A DNA stretch of 64,000 nucleotides from Geothrix paludis (GTDB lineage: Bacteria; Acidobacteriota; Holophagae; Holophagales; Holophagaceae). The DNA is taken from contig NZ_JAKZLC010000002.1 in NCBI RefSeq assembly GCF_022808815.1, forward strand, positions 124,001 to 188,000, given 5' to 3'. The notes below the pieces were generated by a model. It was not told the DNA's origin. It was given only the letters and a program-made list of their open reading frames with translations, and searched no databases. Position numbers and translations under genes: made by a program. Shown in pieces: positions 28,083-36,992 of the stretch (position 1 is its first letter; the number at the start of each line of letters is the position of its first letter).

Positions 28083-28436
28083 TCAGGCATCTCCCGGGAT
28101 CCCTTCGCTTTCGGCGAGGAGGGCCGCCCACTCGGCTTTCTTGGCTTTCAGCGTTTCCTTGAGGACCAGAGGGCTCATCTCTTCTTCGATAACCTCGAGG
28201 ATGACGTACTCGAAGGCTGCCTCGCCGTGCTGGTTCCAGGCCGCCTGCAGCCCGCGATCCAGGTGGCGTCCCTCGTTCAGCTGATGCCAGAGGCCGTTCC
28301 GGGTGGTGTCGAGGTTCGGGTTCGCGCCGGCCCACGCGCGACCCGACGCCCGGTGGCGCACCGCATAGATGCCGGGCCGTGGCTTCCGCTCCTTGTAGGC
28401 CCGAAGCGCCGCTTTCCGATCGAAGGATCCGTCCAT
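28083..28436 (-). CDS. GIY-YIG nuclease family protein
   Basis: 117 aa. The GIY-YIG core is seen as PGIYAVRHRASGRAWAGANPNLD, a loose version with GIY and an AGA in place of YIG, followed by a helix WHQLNEGRHLDRGLQAAW with an Arg/Gly run and a later EYVILEVIEEE strand. Proteins of this type usually have around 100 residues, as here. The divergent second motif leaves nuclease activity open. Start ATG 28436. It is followed on its 5' side by DUF2239 in the same orientation, 32 bp apart. Confidence 0.75.
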   Translation of the reverse strand: MDGSFDRKAALRAYKERKPRPGIYAVRHRASGRAWAGANPNLDTTRNGLWHQLNEGRHLDRGLQAAWNQHGEAAFEYVILEVIEEEMSPLVLKETLKAKKAEWAALLAESEGIPGDA

Positions 28437-28468
28437 GCCCTTTCCTCCCGTCTCCCAGGTCCGCGCCG

Positions 28469-29065
28469 TCAGAGCCCGGACTCGAATGCCGCCTGCGCCA
28501 GCTTCCGCGCATGCTCCCGGACGTCCACCGGCCAGGGCTGGATGTGCGTCTCGAAGGCCGCCGCGTTCCCCGCGTAGAGCGCCCGCAGGGCCTCCTCGTA
28601 CCCGGGGGCGTCACCGGCCAGGGCCGCCATGAAGCGGTAGGCGCGCTCCTGGGCCAGGCGCCTGCGCTCGCTGGCCGTCCCCGCCCGGCGGGCCTCTTCC
28701 ACGAGCTTGCGCAGGGTCACCGAGGCTCCGCCAGGCTGGGCGCTGAGCCACTCCCAGTGCCTCGGGAGGAGGGTGACCTCCCTTGGCACGACGCCGAGCC
28801 TGGGCCTGCCCCTTCCCCGCGGCTTCTCCGGCTGCTCCTGCGGACCGCCGAGGCGGGCGACCACATCCTCGGGCGTCCCCCGCAGGTCGAGGTCGATGAC
28901 GCGGCCCGTTTCATCGTCGAGCACCAGCACACTGGGCGCCACATCCTCCGCTTGGCCGCCATCCACGCGGGCCTTCACGGCCTCGGCCACCTGCCTCAGC
29001 GGACCGGAGGCGAGACGGCGCGGACCGTCGAAGGCGGTGCAAAACGTCAGCGTACGATCGGGCAT
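28469..29065 (-). CDS. DUF2239 family protein
   Basis: 198 aa from ATG 29065, which has GGA in front. Recognisable pieces: VARLGGPQEQPEKPRGRGRPRLGVVPREVTLLPRHWEWLSAQPGGASVTLRKLVEEARR (split here by a central linker), then YRFMAALAGDAPGYEEALRALYAGN. The PRGRGRPRLG-VVxREVTLLPRHWxWL pattern is that of DUF2239, a family of unknown activity probably DNA- or RNA-associated, as its RPRLG tail is an AT-hook-like motif. It diverges from the FHA-PP2C gene across an AT-rich gap. Confidence 0.85.
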   Translation of the reverse strand: MPDRTLTFCTAFDGPRRLASGPLRQVAEAVKARVDGGQAEDVAPSVLVLDDETGRVIDLDLRGTPEDVVARLGGPQEQPEKPRGRGRPRLGVVPREVTLLPRHWEWLSAQPGGASVTLRKLVEEARRAGTASERRRLAQERAYRFMAALAGDAPGYEEALRALYAGNAAAFETHIQPWPVDVREHARKLAQAAFESGL

Positions 29066-29249
29066 GGAGGTATCCTTTCCTCTTCGCCTATTATTACCCG
29101 TATTAAAATCGCCCCGCAATAACATCCGTATAAAATTGATCTCACCGATTTTTTGCCAGATCATTCCGAGGGTGGCCGCAAAAAAAGATAGCTCTTCTGG
29201 AAACTCACCATGGCGCACGCCGGCTGACTCGGACACAATCCTTGCCGCC
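29066..29249. promoter_or_regulatory. AT-rich divergent promoter region
   Basis: 184 bp between two divergent genes with far lower GC than its surroundings. Two similar pieces, CCGTATTAAAATC (29098-29110) and CCGTATAAAATTG (29128-29140), form an imperfect direct repeat. An AAAAAAGATAG run follows near 29180. No exact -35/-10 pair can be fixed by eye. Confidence 0.45.
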
Positions 29250-30887
29250 ATGGCCGCCATGACCTTGCATGTTCCGGGACTCGACCCGCTCCTGCTGGAG
29301 GGAGAGGACGGCCAGGCCTGGCATTTCGGCCGCTCCCACCAGAACGACGTGGTGATCGCCGATGGGGCCCTGAGCCGGCGCCACGCCCGGATCGTGATGC
29401 ACCGGGGCATCCCCTTCCTCGAGGACCTGGACAGCCGCAACGGCACCTTCATCAATGGCGAGCGGGTCCATGCCCCCCGCCCCCTGCGCGGCGGGGACGA
29501 GGTGCACCTCGGGTCCGTCCACATCCGGGTGACCGGCGGAACCCTCGGTCCCGAAGTCCGGTTCCGCGACGAGAGCGGATCCTCGCCCCAGTCGAGCGTG
29601 GTCCTTCCCATCGACGAGGCCTGGCGGACCTGGCTGCCCTCGGGCGCGTCGGACCGCATGGGGGCGGTGATCCGGGACTTCCAGGACCTCAGCCTGGAGC
29701 TCATCAAGGACGTGCCGCCCGGAACGCTGCTCGACCATGTGCTGGACCACCTCTGGAACCAGCTCCATCCCTGGCGGGCGGCGATCCTCCTCTCGGGCCC
29801 CGGCGGGAGCCTGAAGCCCGTGGCCTCCCGCGCCAGCGAAGGACACGCCCCCATCAGCCTCTCCACGCATCTGGTGGAATCCGCCCTGGCGCGGCGGCAG
29901 GCCGTGCTCTTCCGTGATGTCGAGGCGGGCACCGCGAGCCCTTCCCTGCTCCTCAGCGGCATCTCCACGGCCATCGTGGCGCCCCTGGAATTCGAAGGCG
30001 CCATCCTCGGCCTGCTCTACCTGGACGCCAAGGCGCCGCGCGCCCCCTTCACCGAGCAGGACCTGGGCCTCGCCAGCACCTTCGCCCACCTGGCCTCGGC
30101 GAAGCTGGAACAGGTCCGCATGCAGGAAGAGGCCCAGAGGCGGCGCTCCCTGGATCAGGAGCTGGACCTGGCCAGGCACATCCAGCAGGGCCTCCTTCCG
30201 GGCCTGCCCCCGGAGATCCCGGGCTACGAGCTCCATGGCAACAACCTCCCCAGCCGGCAGGTGAGCGGCGACCTCTTCGGATGGTGGCTTCGGGAAGATG
30301 GCCGCTGGCTCCTCGCTTTGGCCGACGTCAGCGGGAAGGGCCTGGGGCCGGGGCTCCTCATGGCGAGCCTCTCCGCCTTCCTGGAAGCCTTCGGCGAGCG
30401 GGACTTCGCGCCGGATGATCTCGCCTTCCACCTCTCCCGATCCCTGGCCCGGCACACGGACGGGAAGCGGTTCGTGACGGCCTTCCTGCTCCTCTTCGAG
30501 CCCGCCACCGGCGAGGTGACCTACACGAACGCGGGCCACAACCCAGGCTACCTGGTGAGCGCCGACGGGACCTTCATGGCGCTGGAATCCCAGGGGCTGC
30601 CCCTGGCCATGCTGCCGGGGCAGCCGTACGGCTCCGGCTCCTTCCGCCTGGAACCCGGCGACCTCCTGGCGCTCTACACCGACGGCATCACGGAAGCCGC
30701 GGCTCCGGACGGCGAGGAGTACGGCGAGGATCGCCTCCAGGCCTTCCTGCGGGCGAGCCTGACCCTCGGGCTCGATGCCATCGACGCCGGCCTCATGGCC
30801 GATCTGGAAGCCCACGCGAAGGGCGCCCCCTTCACGGACGACCGCACCATCCTCCTGCTGCGGCGGACCGCTAGCTCTTCTGGATGA
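29250..30887 (+). CDS. FHA-GAF-PP2C (SpoIIE-type) serine phosphatase
   Basis: 545 aa. Residues about 5-100 are an FHA domain: WHFGRSHQNDVVIADGALSRRHARIV, RNGTFINGERV. About 125-300 form a GAF-like sensory domain (PWRAAILLSG, FEGAILGLLYLDAKAPRAPFTEQDL). Then a short helical link LDLARHIQQGLLPGLPP (the region often preceding this phosphatase) and a PP2C/SpoIIE domain with SGDLFGWW, LLALADVSGKGLGPGLLMASL, YTNAGHNPGY and LALYTDGITEA, the Asp residues that bind two metals. Such proteins dephosphorylate anti-sigma-antagonist or similar partners. Start ATG 29250 is the best choice; 29259 is also in frame. Ends in a 17-bp overlap with the SPFH gene. Confidence 0.9.
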   Translation: MAAMTLHVPGLDPLLLEGEDGQAWHFGRSHQNDVVIADGALSRRHARIVMHRGIPFLEDLDSRNGTFINGERVHAPRPLRGGDEVHLGSVHIRVTGGTLGPEVRFRDESGSSPQSSVVLPIDEAWRTWLPSGASDRMGAVIRDFQDLSLELIKDVPPGTLLDHVLDHLWNQLHPWRAAILLSGPGGSLKPVASRASEGHAPISLSTHLVESALARRQAVLFRDVEAGTASPSLLLSGISTAIVAPLEFEGAILGLLYLDAKAPRAPFTEQDLGLASTFAHLASAKLEQVRMQEEAQRRRSLDQELDLARHIQQGLLPGLPPEIPGYELHGNNLPSRQVSGDLFGWWLREDGRWLLALADVSGKGLGPGLLMASLSAFLEAFGERDFAPDDLAFHLSRSLARHTDGKRFVTAFLLLFEPATGEVTYTNAGHNPGYLVSADGTFMALESQGLPLAMLPGQPYGSGSFRLEPGDLLALYTDGITEAAAPDGEEYGEDRLQAFLRASLTLGLDAIDAGLMADLEAHAKGAPFTDDRTILLLRRTASSSG

Positions 30888-31635
30888 AGGGCCGGAACAG
30901 CTCGCTGGGCAGGGGGATGAAGCTCGTGGTGTTGTGCTCGCTGGAGATCTCCACCATGGTCTGGAGGAAGCGCAGCTGGAGCGAGATGGGCTGCTCCGCC
31001 ATCATGGCGGCGGCCTGCACCATCTTCTCCGCGGCCTGGAACTCGCCCTCGGCGTTGACCACCTTGGCGCGCCGCTCCCGCTCGGCTTCGGCCTGCTTGG
31101 CCATGGCGCGCTTCATGCCGTCGGGCAGCACCACGTCGCGCACCTCCACGGTGCTCACCTTCACGCCCCAGGGCTCGGTCTGGCGGTCGATGATCTCCTG
31201 GAGCTTGAGGTTGATCATCTCCCGGTGCGACAGCAGCTCGTCCAGCTCCGACTGGCCCAGCACGCTGCGCAGCGTGGTCTGGGCGATCAGAGAGGACGCC
31301 TTGAGGAAGTTCTCCACCTTGACCACGGCCGCCTGCGGGTCCACCACGCGGAAGTAGACCACGGCGTCGACCGTCGCTGGGACGTTGTCGCGGGTCATCA
31401 CCTCCTGCTTGGGCACGTCGATGGTCACCACGCGCAGGTCCATGCGTACCATGCGGTCGATGAAGGGGATGAGGAAGATCAGGCCCGGCCCCTTGGCGCC
31501 CCGGAGCTTGCCCCAGCGGAAGATCACGCCCCGCTCGTACTCGCGCAGGATGCGGGCCGCCTGGGGCAGGACGATCAGTCCCAGCGCCACCAGCACGACG
31601 ATCCAGGGTCCCAGGTACATCACGTAGGCGTTCAT
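30871..31635 (-). CDS. SPFH/Band 7 (stomatin-like) membrane protein
   Basis: 254 aa, single N-terminal anchor (about residues 8-25), then the Band-7 fold: REYERGVIFRWGKL, FIPFIDRMVRMDLRV, VPKQEVMTRDNVPATVDAVVYFRV, TTLRSVLGQSELDELLSHRE and a long Glu/Lys/Arg-rich helix (about 180-200) that drives oligomer formation, ending PLPSELFRPF. Matches the slipin/stomatin branch. Its start overlaps the NfeD stop by 4 bp, the usual stomatin-NfeD operon, in which NfeD-type proteases act on stomatin. Convergent 17-bp overlap with the phosphatase gene. Confidence 0.93.
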   Translation of the reverse strand: MNAYVMYLGPWIVVLVALGLIVLPQAARILREYERGVIFRWGKLRGAKGPGLIFLIPFIDRMVRMDLRVVTIDVPKQEVMTRDNVPATVDAVVYFRVVDPQAAVVKVENFLKASSLIAQTTLRSVLGQSELDELLSHREMINLKLQEIIDRQTEPWGVKVSTVEVRDVVLPDGMKRAMAKQAEAERERRAKVVNAEGEFQAAEKMVQAAAMMAEQPISLQLRFLQTMVEISSEHNTTSFIPLPSELFRPFIQKS

Positions 31636-33014
31636 GGCCGCTCCTCCTCGGAAGTCCCCACGGGTTTCACCGTCAGGGTCAGGCCGTTCAGCGCCACGAT
31701 CTCCACGACCTGCCCCGCCGCGATGGGCACGGCGCTGACGGCGTCCCAGTATTCGCCTTCGAGGAACACCTTCCCCCGGGAGGCGTCGATCGGTTCCACG
31801 GCCGCGACGGTCCGACCCAGCATCGTCTGGGCGCCGGCCCTGGCCGGGAGGCGCTGGGCGCGGATGCCCGCGCCGGCCACGAAGATGAAGAACAGGGCCG
31901 TCACGACGGTGGCCGGCACCAGCCACATCAGCGAAAGCCGCAGGAAGGGCTCGCTCCGGTCGAACAGCATGAACAGCCCGAGGAAGAACGCGATCACCCC
32001 GCCCCCCGTGAGCACGCCGTGGGTCGGTGCGAAGGCGTCGATGGTGAACAGCACGAGGGCCACGGCGATCAGCGCCAGCCCCGTGATGTTCATCGGCAGA
32101 ACGGAGGCCAGATACAGCAGGAGGAGGAGCGCGATCACGCCCGCCACGCCTGGCAGGATGGCCCCGGGGCTGGTCAGCTCCCCGATGATCCCGTACACCA
32201 CGACCAGCATCAGGATCAGCATCACCTGCGGATGCGCGATGGTCTGGAACGCCTGCTCCCGCATCGACAGGGGGATCTCGACGACGGTCGCCCCGGCCGT
32301 CTCCAGCCGCCAGGCCCCGACCTGCCGACCATCCAGCCGCCGCAGCAGATCGGGCATGTCGTCCGCGAGGAGATCCACCACATTCAGCTCGAGGGCCTTG
32401 TCCGCTGGGATGGCTGCGCTCTCGCGCACCGAGGCCCGGGCCCATTCCATGTTGCGGTGCCGCTTGCCGGCGATGGCCTCCAGGTAGCTGGCGGCGAAGT
32501 TCTCCAGCTTCTGCTTCATCACCTCGTCCTGCTTCTCGCCCCCGCCGATCCCCACGGGATGCGCGGCCCCGATGCTGGTGGACGGGGCCATGGCCGCCAC
32601 GTCGGCCGCCATGGTGATGAAGCAGCCCGCGCTGCCGGCCCAGGCGCCCTGGGGGGAGACGTAGACGACGGTGGGCACGGGAGAGCGCAGGAAGCTCTGG
32701 ATGATCTCCTTCGTGGAGTCCAGGAGCCCGCCCGGCGTGTCGAGCTGGATGACCAGGCATTGGGCCTTCTGGCCCGCGGCCTCCCCGATGGCCCGCGCCA
32801 CGTAGGTCGCCGTGGCCGGGCCGATGGTGCCCTGGATCCGGGCCACGCAGACCCGCCGGTCCGGCGTCCCGGGAGCCCACAGCAGCGGCGCGGCCAGGAT
32901 GGCGAGCGCCAAGGCGGCCACCCGGCGGAACCAAGCCGCCGGGTACTCCGGGGATTTCACCCTTCCGCGACCAGTTCGCACAGCGACCTCGCGGGAACCG
33001 ATCCAGTTTATCAA
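31632..33014 (-). CDS. NfeD-family membrane serine protease (ClpP-class)
   Basis: 460 aa. A hydrophobic segment near 32-48 leads into a ClpP-type serine protease domain: VARIQGTIGPATATYVARAI, LVIQLDTPGGLLDSTKEI, PQGAWAGSAGCFITMAAD (nucleophile Ser in GAWAGS near 128), IGAAHPVG. A candidate catalytic Lys lies in the helix at EVMKQKLEN. Then four to six membrane helices (about 270-395) and the NfeD OB-fold at the end with GTVAAVEPIDASRGKVFLEGEYWDA-type strands. Length and order match the long NfeD group. It sits just ahead of the stomatin gene. Start ATG 33014 is the most upstream; a GTG at 32960 is possible. Confidence 0.88.
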   Translation of the reverse strand: MINWIGSREVAVRTGRGRVKSPEYPAAWFRRVAALALAILAAPLLWAPGTPDRRVCVARIQGTIGPATATYVARAIGEAAGQKAQCLVIQLDTPGGLLDSTKEIIQSFLRSPVPTVVYVSPQGAWAGSAGCFITMAADVAAMAPSTSIGAAHPVGIGGGEKQDEVMKQKLENFAASYLEAIAGKRHRNMEWARASVRESAAIPADKALELNVVDLLADDMPDLLRRLDGRQVGAWRLETAGATVVEIPLSMREQAFQTIAHPQVMLILMLVVVYGIIGELTSPGAILPGVAGVIALLLLLYLASVLPMNITGLALIAVALVLFTIDAFAPTHGVLTGGGVIAFFLGLFMLFDRSEPFLRLSLMWLVPATVVTALFFIFVAGAGIRAQRLPARAGAQTMLGRTVAAVEPIDASRGKVFLEGEYWDAVSAVPIAAGQVVEIVALNGLTLTVKPVGTSEEERP

Positions 33015-33043
33015 CCTCGTCCAGCCGGCCTCATACTCGTCCC

Positions 33044-33790
33044 ATGTTCGTGGCGGTGGGTCGGATTCCTGGAACTCCCGAGGCCGTGGCCCGAGCCGCG
33101 CGGCTGGCGGGCCTCGCCCTGCCGGACGCGGCGCGGATGTTGGCGGGCACCCTGCCTCGGATCCTCGTCAGGGCTACGCCGGACGGCGAGAGCCTGGTGG
33201 CGGCCCTGACGGCGGAGGGATTCCTCGCCTGGGCGGCCGAACCCTCCGCCGTTCCCTCGGACGGAGCCCGCGTGGTGGTGCGAAGCCTGGACTGGGTGCC
33301 GGGAGGCTTCCAGGCCGTGGACGCGAAGGGCCAGACCCACCCGTGCCCCCTGGACGCGGTCCGTCTCCTGCAGCGGGGAGCCCGGACCCAGAGCACCACG
33401 GAGATCCTCAAGACCAAGGAGACGCGCTTCGACCTGGGCAAGGCCGTCCTCAGCGGAGGGCTCCTGCTGACCAAGAAGGTGGAGAAGGTGGAGGAGCGCA
33501 CCACCCACGCCAAGGAGCCCTTCCTCCTGGTCCAGCGCGGGGATGGCCACCCGGACCTGATGGTCTATGAACACGCCATGGACTACCGCTGCCTCGGCGC
33601 GGACATGCGCCCCGCGACCCTGGCCAACCTCGCCCTGCTCACCACGCGGTTCCAGACCCTCTGCCCGCAGGCTCCCCTCGATGACCGCGTGGGCCGCCCG
33701 GGCTTCGTGGCCGGCCTGCCCCACCTCCCCGTGGACCCCGTGGACCTGGCCCTGGACCTGGTGTCCGAGGCCCGGCGGAGGGGCTGCTGA
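33044..33790 (+). CDS. Hypothetical protein, upstream partner of a radical SAM enzyme
   Basis: 248 aa from ATG 33044. The protein is soluble with an N-terminal half (about 1-95) and a second half rich in KTKETRFDLGKAVLSGGLLLTKKVEK (about 115-150). No motif I recognise. It ends directly before the radical SAM gene, whose GTG follows the stop codon with no gap, so the two are surely cotranslated. That link suggests a substrate or helper role, but nothing in the sequence confirms it. Confidence 0.7.
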   Translation: MFVAVGRIPGTPEAVARAARLAGLALPDAARMLAGTLPRILVRATPDGESLVAALTAEGFLAWAAEPSAVPSDGARVVVRSLDWVPGGFQAVDAKGQTHPCPLDAVRLLQRGARTQSTTEILKTKETRFDLGKAVLSGGLLLTKKVEKVEERTTHAKEPFLLVQRGDGHPDLMVYEHAMDYRCLGADMRPATLANLALLTTRFQTLCPQAPLDDRVGRPGFVAGLPHLPVDPVDLALDLVSEARRRGC

Positions 33791-34663
33791 GTGCGCTACG
33801 ACGAGCCCCTCTTCCGCCCGCCCAGTGAGGCCGACTCGTTCATTCTCCAGGCGACCCTGGGGTGCTCATGGAACGCCTGCACCTACTGCGCCATGTACCA
33901 GGGGAAGCGGTACCGGGAGCGGCCCCTGGAGGACGTGCTGGCCGACATCGCCGAGGCCGGGACCCGCTTTGCGGAGGACGTGCGGCACGTCTTCGTGGCC
34001 GACGGCGATCCCCTGGGCATGGCCGTGGACCGATGGGAGCCCATCCTCCGGGCCCTGGCCGATTCTTTTCCGCGGCTGCGGCGGGTCAGCACCTACGCCA
34101 CCGCGCGCAACCTCCTGGGGAAGACGCCCGGGGGACTGAAGCGGCTCCGGGAGCTGGGCCTGTCCCTCCTCTACCTCGGCCCGGAATCGGGCGATGACGA
34201 GACCCTCCACCGAATCGCCAAGGGAGCCACGGCGGAGGAGCACGTCGAGGCCGCTCACCGGGCCCGGGAGGCGGGCATGGACCAGTCCCTCATCTTCCTC
34301 CTGGGCGCCGGGGGCCGCGAACGCAGCGAGGCGCACGCCCGCGCCTCGGGCCGGCTGGCCACGGCCATGGATCCCCGCTTCCTCTCCACGCTGACCCTGA
34401 CCGTGGTCCCCCACACGCCCCTCGCCGCGTTGGAGGACCAGGGACGCTTCGAGCTTCCGGACCAGCGGGGGCTCCTGATGGAACTGCGCTGGTTCCTGGA
34501 GGAGGCCCGTCCCGGCAACGCCATCTTCCGGTCCAACCATGCCTCGAACTACCTTCCCATCGGCGGCCGCCTGCCGCGGGACCGGGAGGCCATGCTGGCC
34601 GCAATCGACGCCGCGCTCGAAGGCAAGGTGCCCCTGCGGCCCGAGTGGGCGCGGGGGCTCTGA
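33791..34663 (+). CDS. Radical SAM protein with CX4CX2C cluster motif
   Basis: 290 aa, GTG start immediately after the previous stop. Cluster ligands are Cys25, Cys30 and Cys33 in GCSWNACTYC, a CX4CX2C spacing, not the usual CX3CX2C; this variant is known in a subset of HemN/oxygen-independent-type proteins. Other marks: VFVADGDPLGM, LSLLYLGPESGDDETLHRIAKGAT, and LIFLLGAGGRERS. Ends LPIGGRLPRDREAMLAAID. Substrate not known. The frame and strong family pattern make the call firm; function open. Confidence 0.88.
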   Translation: MRYDEPLFRPPSEADSFILQATLGCSWNACTYCAMYQGKRYRERPLEDVLADIAEAGTRFAEDVRHVFVADGDPLGMAVDRWEPILRALADSFPRLRRVSTYATARNLLGKTPGGLKRLRELGLSLLYLGPESGDDETLHRIAKGATAEEHVEAAHRAREAGMDQSLIFLLGAGGRERSEAHARASGRLATAMDPRFLSTLTLTVVPHTPLAALEDQGRFELPDQRGLLMELRWFLEEARPGNAIFRSNHASNYLPIGGRLPRDREAMLAAIDAALEGKVPLRPEWARGL

Positions 34664-34669
34664 GGCCCC

Positions 34670-34813
34670 TCAGCGCCGTCGGGCGGCGGGACAGCCGCCG
34701 GAGCTGCAGTGGGAGCAAGCGTTCCCCGCCTTCAGGTCCTGATAGGCGCCCCGCAGGAAGTAGAAGGCCGACCAGCTGACGGCAGACGCGACGAGGACGA
34801 GCTGGAGGTTCAT
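34670..34813 (-). CDS. FeoB-associated Cys-rich membrane protein
   Basis: 47 aa, start ATG 34813, stop 34670-34672, 7 bp after the feoB stop. MNLQLVLVASAVSWSAFYFL gives one membrane segment, followed by a short basic link and a Cys-rich tail, NACSHCSSGGCPAARRR, with C-x2-C-x4-C. This is the layout of the small proteins found beside FeoB, where the Cys cluster may bind iron or mediate contact with the transporter. It is too short for usual gene lists but is clear on length, position and motif. Confidence 0.85.
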   Translation of the reverse strand: MNLQLVLVASAVSWSAFYFLRGAYQDLKAGNACSHCSSGGCPAARRR

Positions 34814-34820
34814 GGGCACC

Positions 34821-36992
34821 TCACGCGAAGCCGAGGGCGCGGCCGGCGGCCACGGTGATCCAGGCCAAGCCCCACCCCAGGACCAGGCCGTAGGCGATGG
34901 TGAAGCCCGCCCAGCCCCAGCTGCCCGCCTCGCGGCGGATCATGGCGACGGTGCCCAGGCAGGGCGTGTAGATGAGCGTGAACACCATGAAGGCCAGGGC
35001 CGTGAGGGGGCTCAGGCCAGAGTTGTCGCGGAGGGACACCTGGAGCGGGCTGAGGCGCTCGCCCGGCTTGGGCTCATCACTGGCCTGATGGATGACCGCC
35101 ATGGTGGAGACCACGATCTCCTTGGCGACGAAGCCGGCGGTGAGGGCGATGACATCCTTCCAGGCCTCGGCGCGCTTGTGGTCCGGATCGAGGATGGGCC
35201 GGAGGAGGGGGGAGGCCTTCTGGCCCAGCCGCGCGGCCAGGCTCGTGTTCACGATGCGGCTCTCGTGGGCCAGCTGGAGGGCCCTGAGGCGATCCTCCTC
35301 CTCGGCCCCGGGCAGCTTCAGGGCGGCCACGGCCTGCCGCTGCTCCTGGTACTGGGCCGTCCACTCCTGGTTGGCGATGCCGGGATAGCGCGAGAGGAAC
35401 CAGATCAGCGTGGCGCCCGCGAAGATGGTCGTGCCCGCGCGGGTGAGGAAGACCGAGCCCTTCTCCCACATGTGGATGAGCGTGGCCTTCAGGACCGGCA
35501 ACCGATAGGGCGGCAGCTCCATCACGAAGGGCGAGCTGGGGCCGGCGAAGAGCGCGCTGCGCAGGATGCGGCCCATGAGGACGGCGAGGCCCAGGCCCAG
35601 GAAGTGCATGGCGATGATGGCCAGGGCCGCCTTGAAGGGCGTGAAGAAAGTCCCGGCGATGACGATGTAGACCTGGAGGCGCGCGGAGCAGCTCACCAGT
35701 GGCGTGACGAGGATGGTGATGAGGCGGTCCTGCCGGCTCTCGATGGTGCGGGCGGCCTGGATGGCCGGCACATTGCAGCCGCTGCCCATGATGAGGGGGA
35801 TGAAGCTCTTCCCGTGGAGGCCCATGACGTGCATGAGCCGGTCCATGATGAAGGCCGCCCGGGCCATGTAGCCGGTGTCCTCCAGGAAGGCGATGCAGCC
35901 CATCAGGATCATGATCACGGGCACGAAGACGATCACCGCGCTCACGCCGGGGATCACGCCATCCACCAGCAGGCTGGTCAGCTCGCCGGCGGGCAGGTGG
36001 GCCCCGGCGAAGTCCGACAGCGCCTTGAATCCCTCGGCGATCCAGTCCTGGGGGATCTTCCCGAGGATGAAGGACACCGAGTAGACCAGGGCCAGGATGC
36101 CCACGAAGATGGGGATGCCCAGCCACCGGTGGGTGAGCACCGCATCGAGCCTGGCGGTGGGGGTCCTGCCCTCGTCCGGCGCCGTGGCCACCTCTTTCAC
36201 CAGGCCGTGGGCGAAGCCGTAGCGGCGCTCGGCGATCAGCGTCGCGCCATCGGCGCCCAGGTGGGGTTCCAGGAAGGCGAAGCTCTTCGTGAGCTGCTGG
36301 CTGATGGCTTCGCTGGCGTGGCTCTCCGCCACCCGCCGCTTGGCCTCGGCATTGTTCTCCAACAGCTGGAGGGCCAGCCAGCGGGGCGGCATGGCCGCCT
36401 CGAGCTTCTCGTCTCGGCAGATCTCCGTTTCGAGCTTGGCCAGCTCGCCCTCGATGTCGTGGCCATAGTCCACGGTGATGCGGCGGCAGCGGGTGGACTC
36501 CCCGCGTGCCAGAACCGCCAGGAGGGCCTTGAGCTCGGGAATACCCTGGGCCCGGTTGCCCACGGTGGGGATGACCGGGCCGCCCAGCAGGGTCTCCAGG
36601 GCCGCCACATCGATGTGGACGCCCCGGTTTTCGGCGTCATCCACCATGTTGAGGACGAAGGCCACAGGCTTGCCCAGCTCCAGCAGCTGGGTGCTGAGGT
36701 AGAGGTTGCGCTCCAGGTTCGAGGCGTCCAGCACGTTCAGGACCAGGTCCACCTCCGGGGAGGCCAGGAACTGGGCGGCGACTCGCTCATCCTCGCTGCG
36801 GGCGGCCAGGGAGTAGGTTCCGGGGAGGTCCACCACCTCCAGGGTCAGGCCATCCTGCTCGAAGGCACCACTGCGCCGTTCCACCGTGACGCCGGGCCAG
36901 TTGCCCACGTGGTGGCGGGCCCCGGTGAGGGCGTTGAACAGCGTCGTCTTCCCGCAGTTGGGATTACCCGCCAGGGCGATGGTGAGGGACAT
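34821..36992 (-). CDS. feoB: Ferrous iron transporter FeoB
   Basis: 723 aa. N-terminal G domain: GNPNCGKTTLFNALTG (P-loop, residues 9-24), NWPGVTVERR, DLPGTYSL (G3, near 55-62) and NMVD (G4, near 114-117). A helical GDI-like linker follows (about 160-270), then the Gate/core membrane domain of about eight helices with GCIAFLEDTGYMARAAFIMDR, IMGSGCNVPAIQAARTIESRQDRL and TPLVSCSARLQVYI. FeoB brings Fe(II) across the inner membrane. Start ATG 36992 overlaps the feoA stop by one base. Full length, no damage. Confidence 0.96.
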   Translation of the reverse strand: MSLTIALAGNPNCGKTTLFNALTGARHHVGNWPGVTVERRSGAFEQDGLTLEVVDLPGTYSLAARSEDERVAAQFLASPEVDLVLNVLDASNLERNLYLSTQLLELGKPVAFVLNMVDDAENRGVHIDVAALETLLGGPVIPTVGNRAQGIPELKALLAVLARGESTRCRRITVDYGHDIEGELAKLETEICRDEKLEAAMPPRWLALQLLENNAEAKRRVAESHASEAISQQLTKSFAFLEPHLGADGATLIAERRYGFAHGLVKEVATAPDEGRTPTARLDAVLTHRWLGIPIFVGILALVYSVSFILGKIPQDWIAEGFKALSDFAGAHLPAGELTSLLVDGVIPGVSAVIVFVPVIMILMGCIAFLEDTGYMARAAFIMDRLMHVMGLHGKSFIPLIMGSGCNVPAIQAARTIESRQDRLITILVTPLVSCSARLQVYIVIAGTFFTPFKAALAIIAMHFLGLGLAVLMGRILRSALFAGPSSPFVMELPPYRLPVLKATLIHMWEKGSVFLTRAGTTIFAGATLIWFLSRYPGIANQEWTAQYQEQRQAVAALKLPGAEEEDRLRALQLAHESRIVNTSLAARLGQKASPLLRPILDPDHKRAEAWKDVIALTAGFVAKEIVVSTMAVIHQASDEPKPGERLSPLQVSLRDNSGLSPLTALAFMVFTLIYTPCLGTVAMIRREAGSWGWAGFTIAYGLVLGWGLAWITVAAGRALGFA

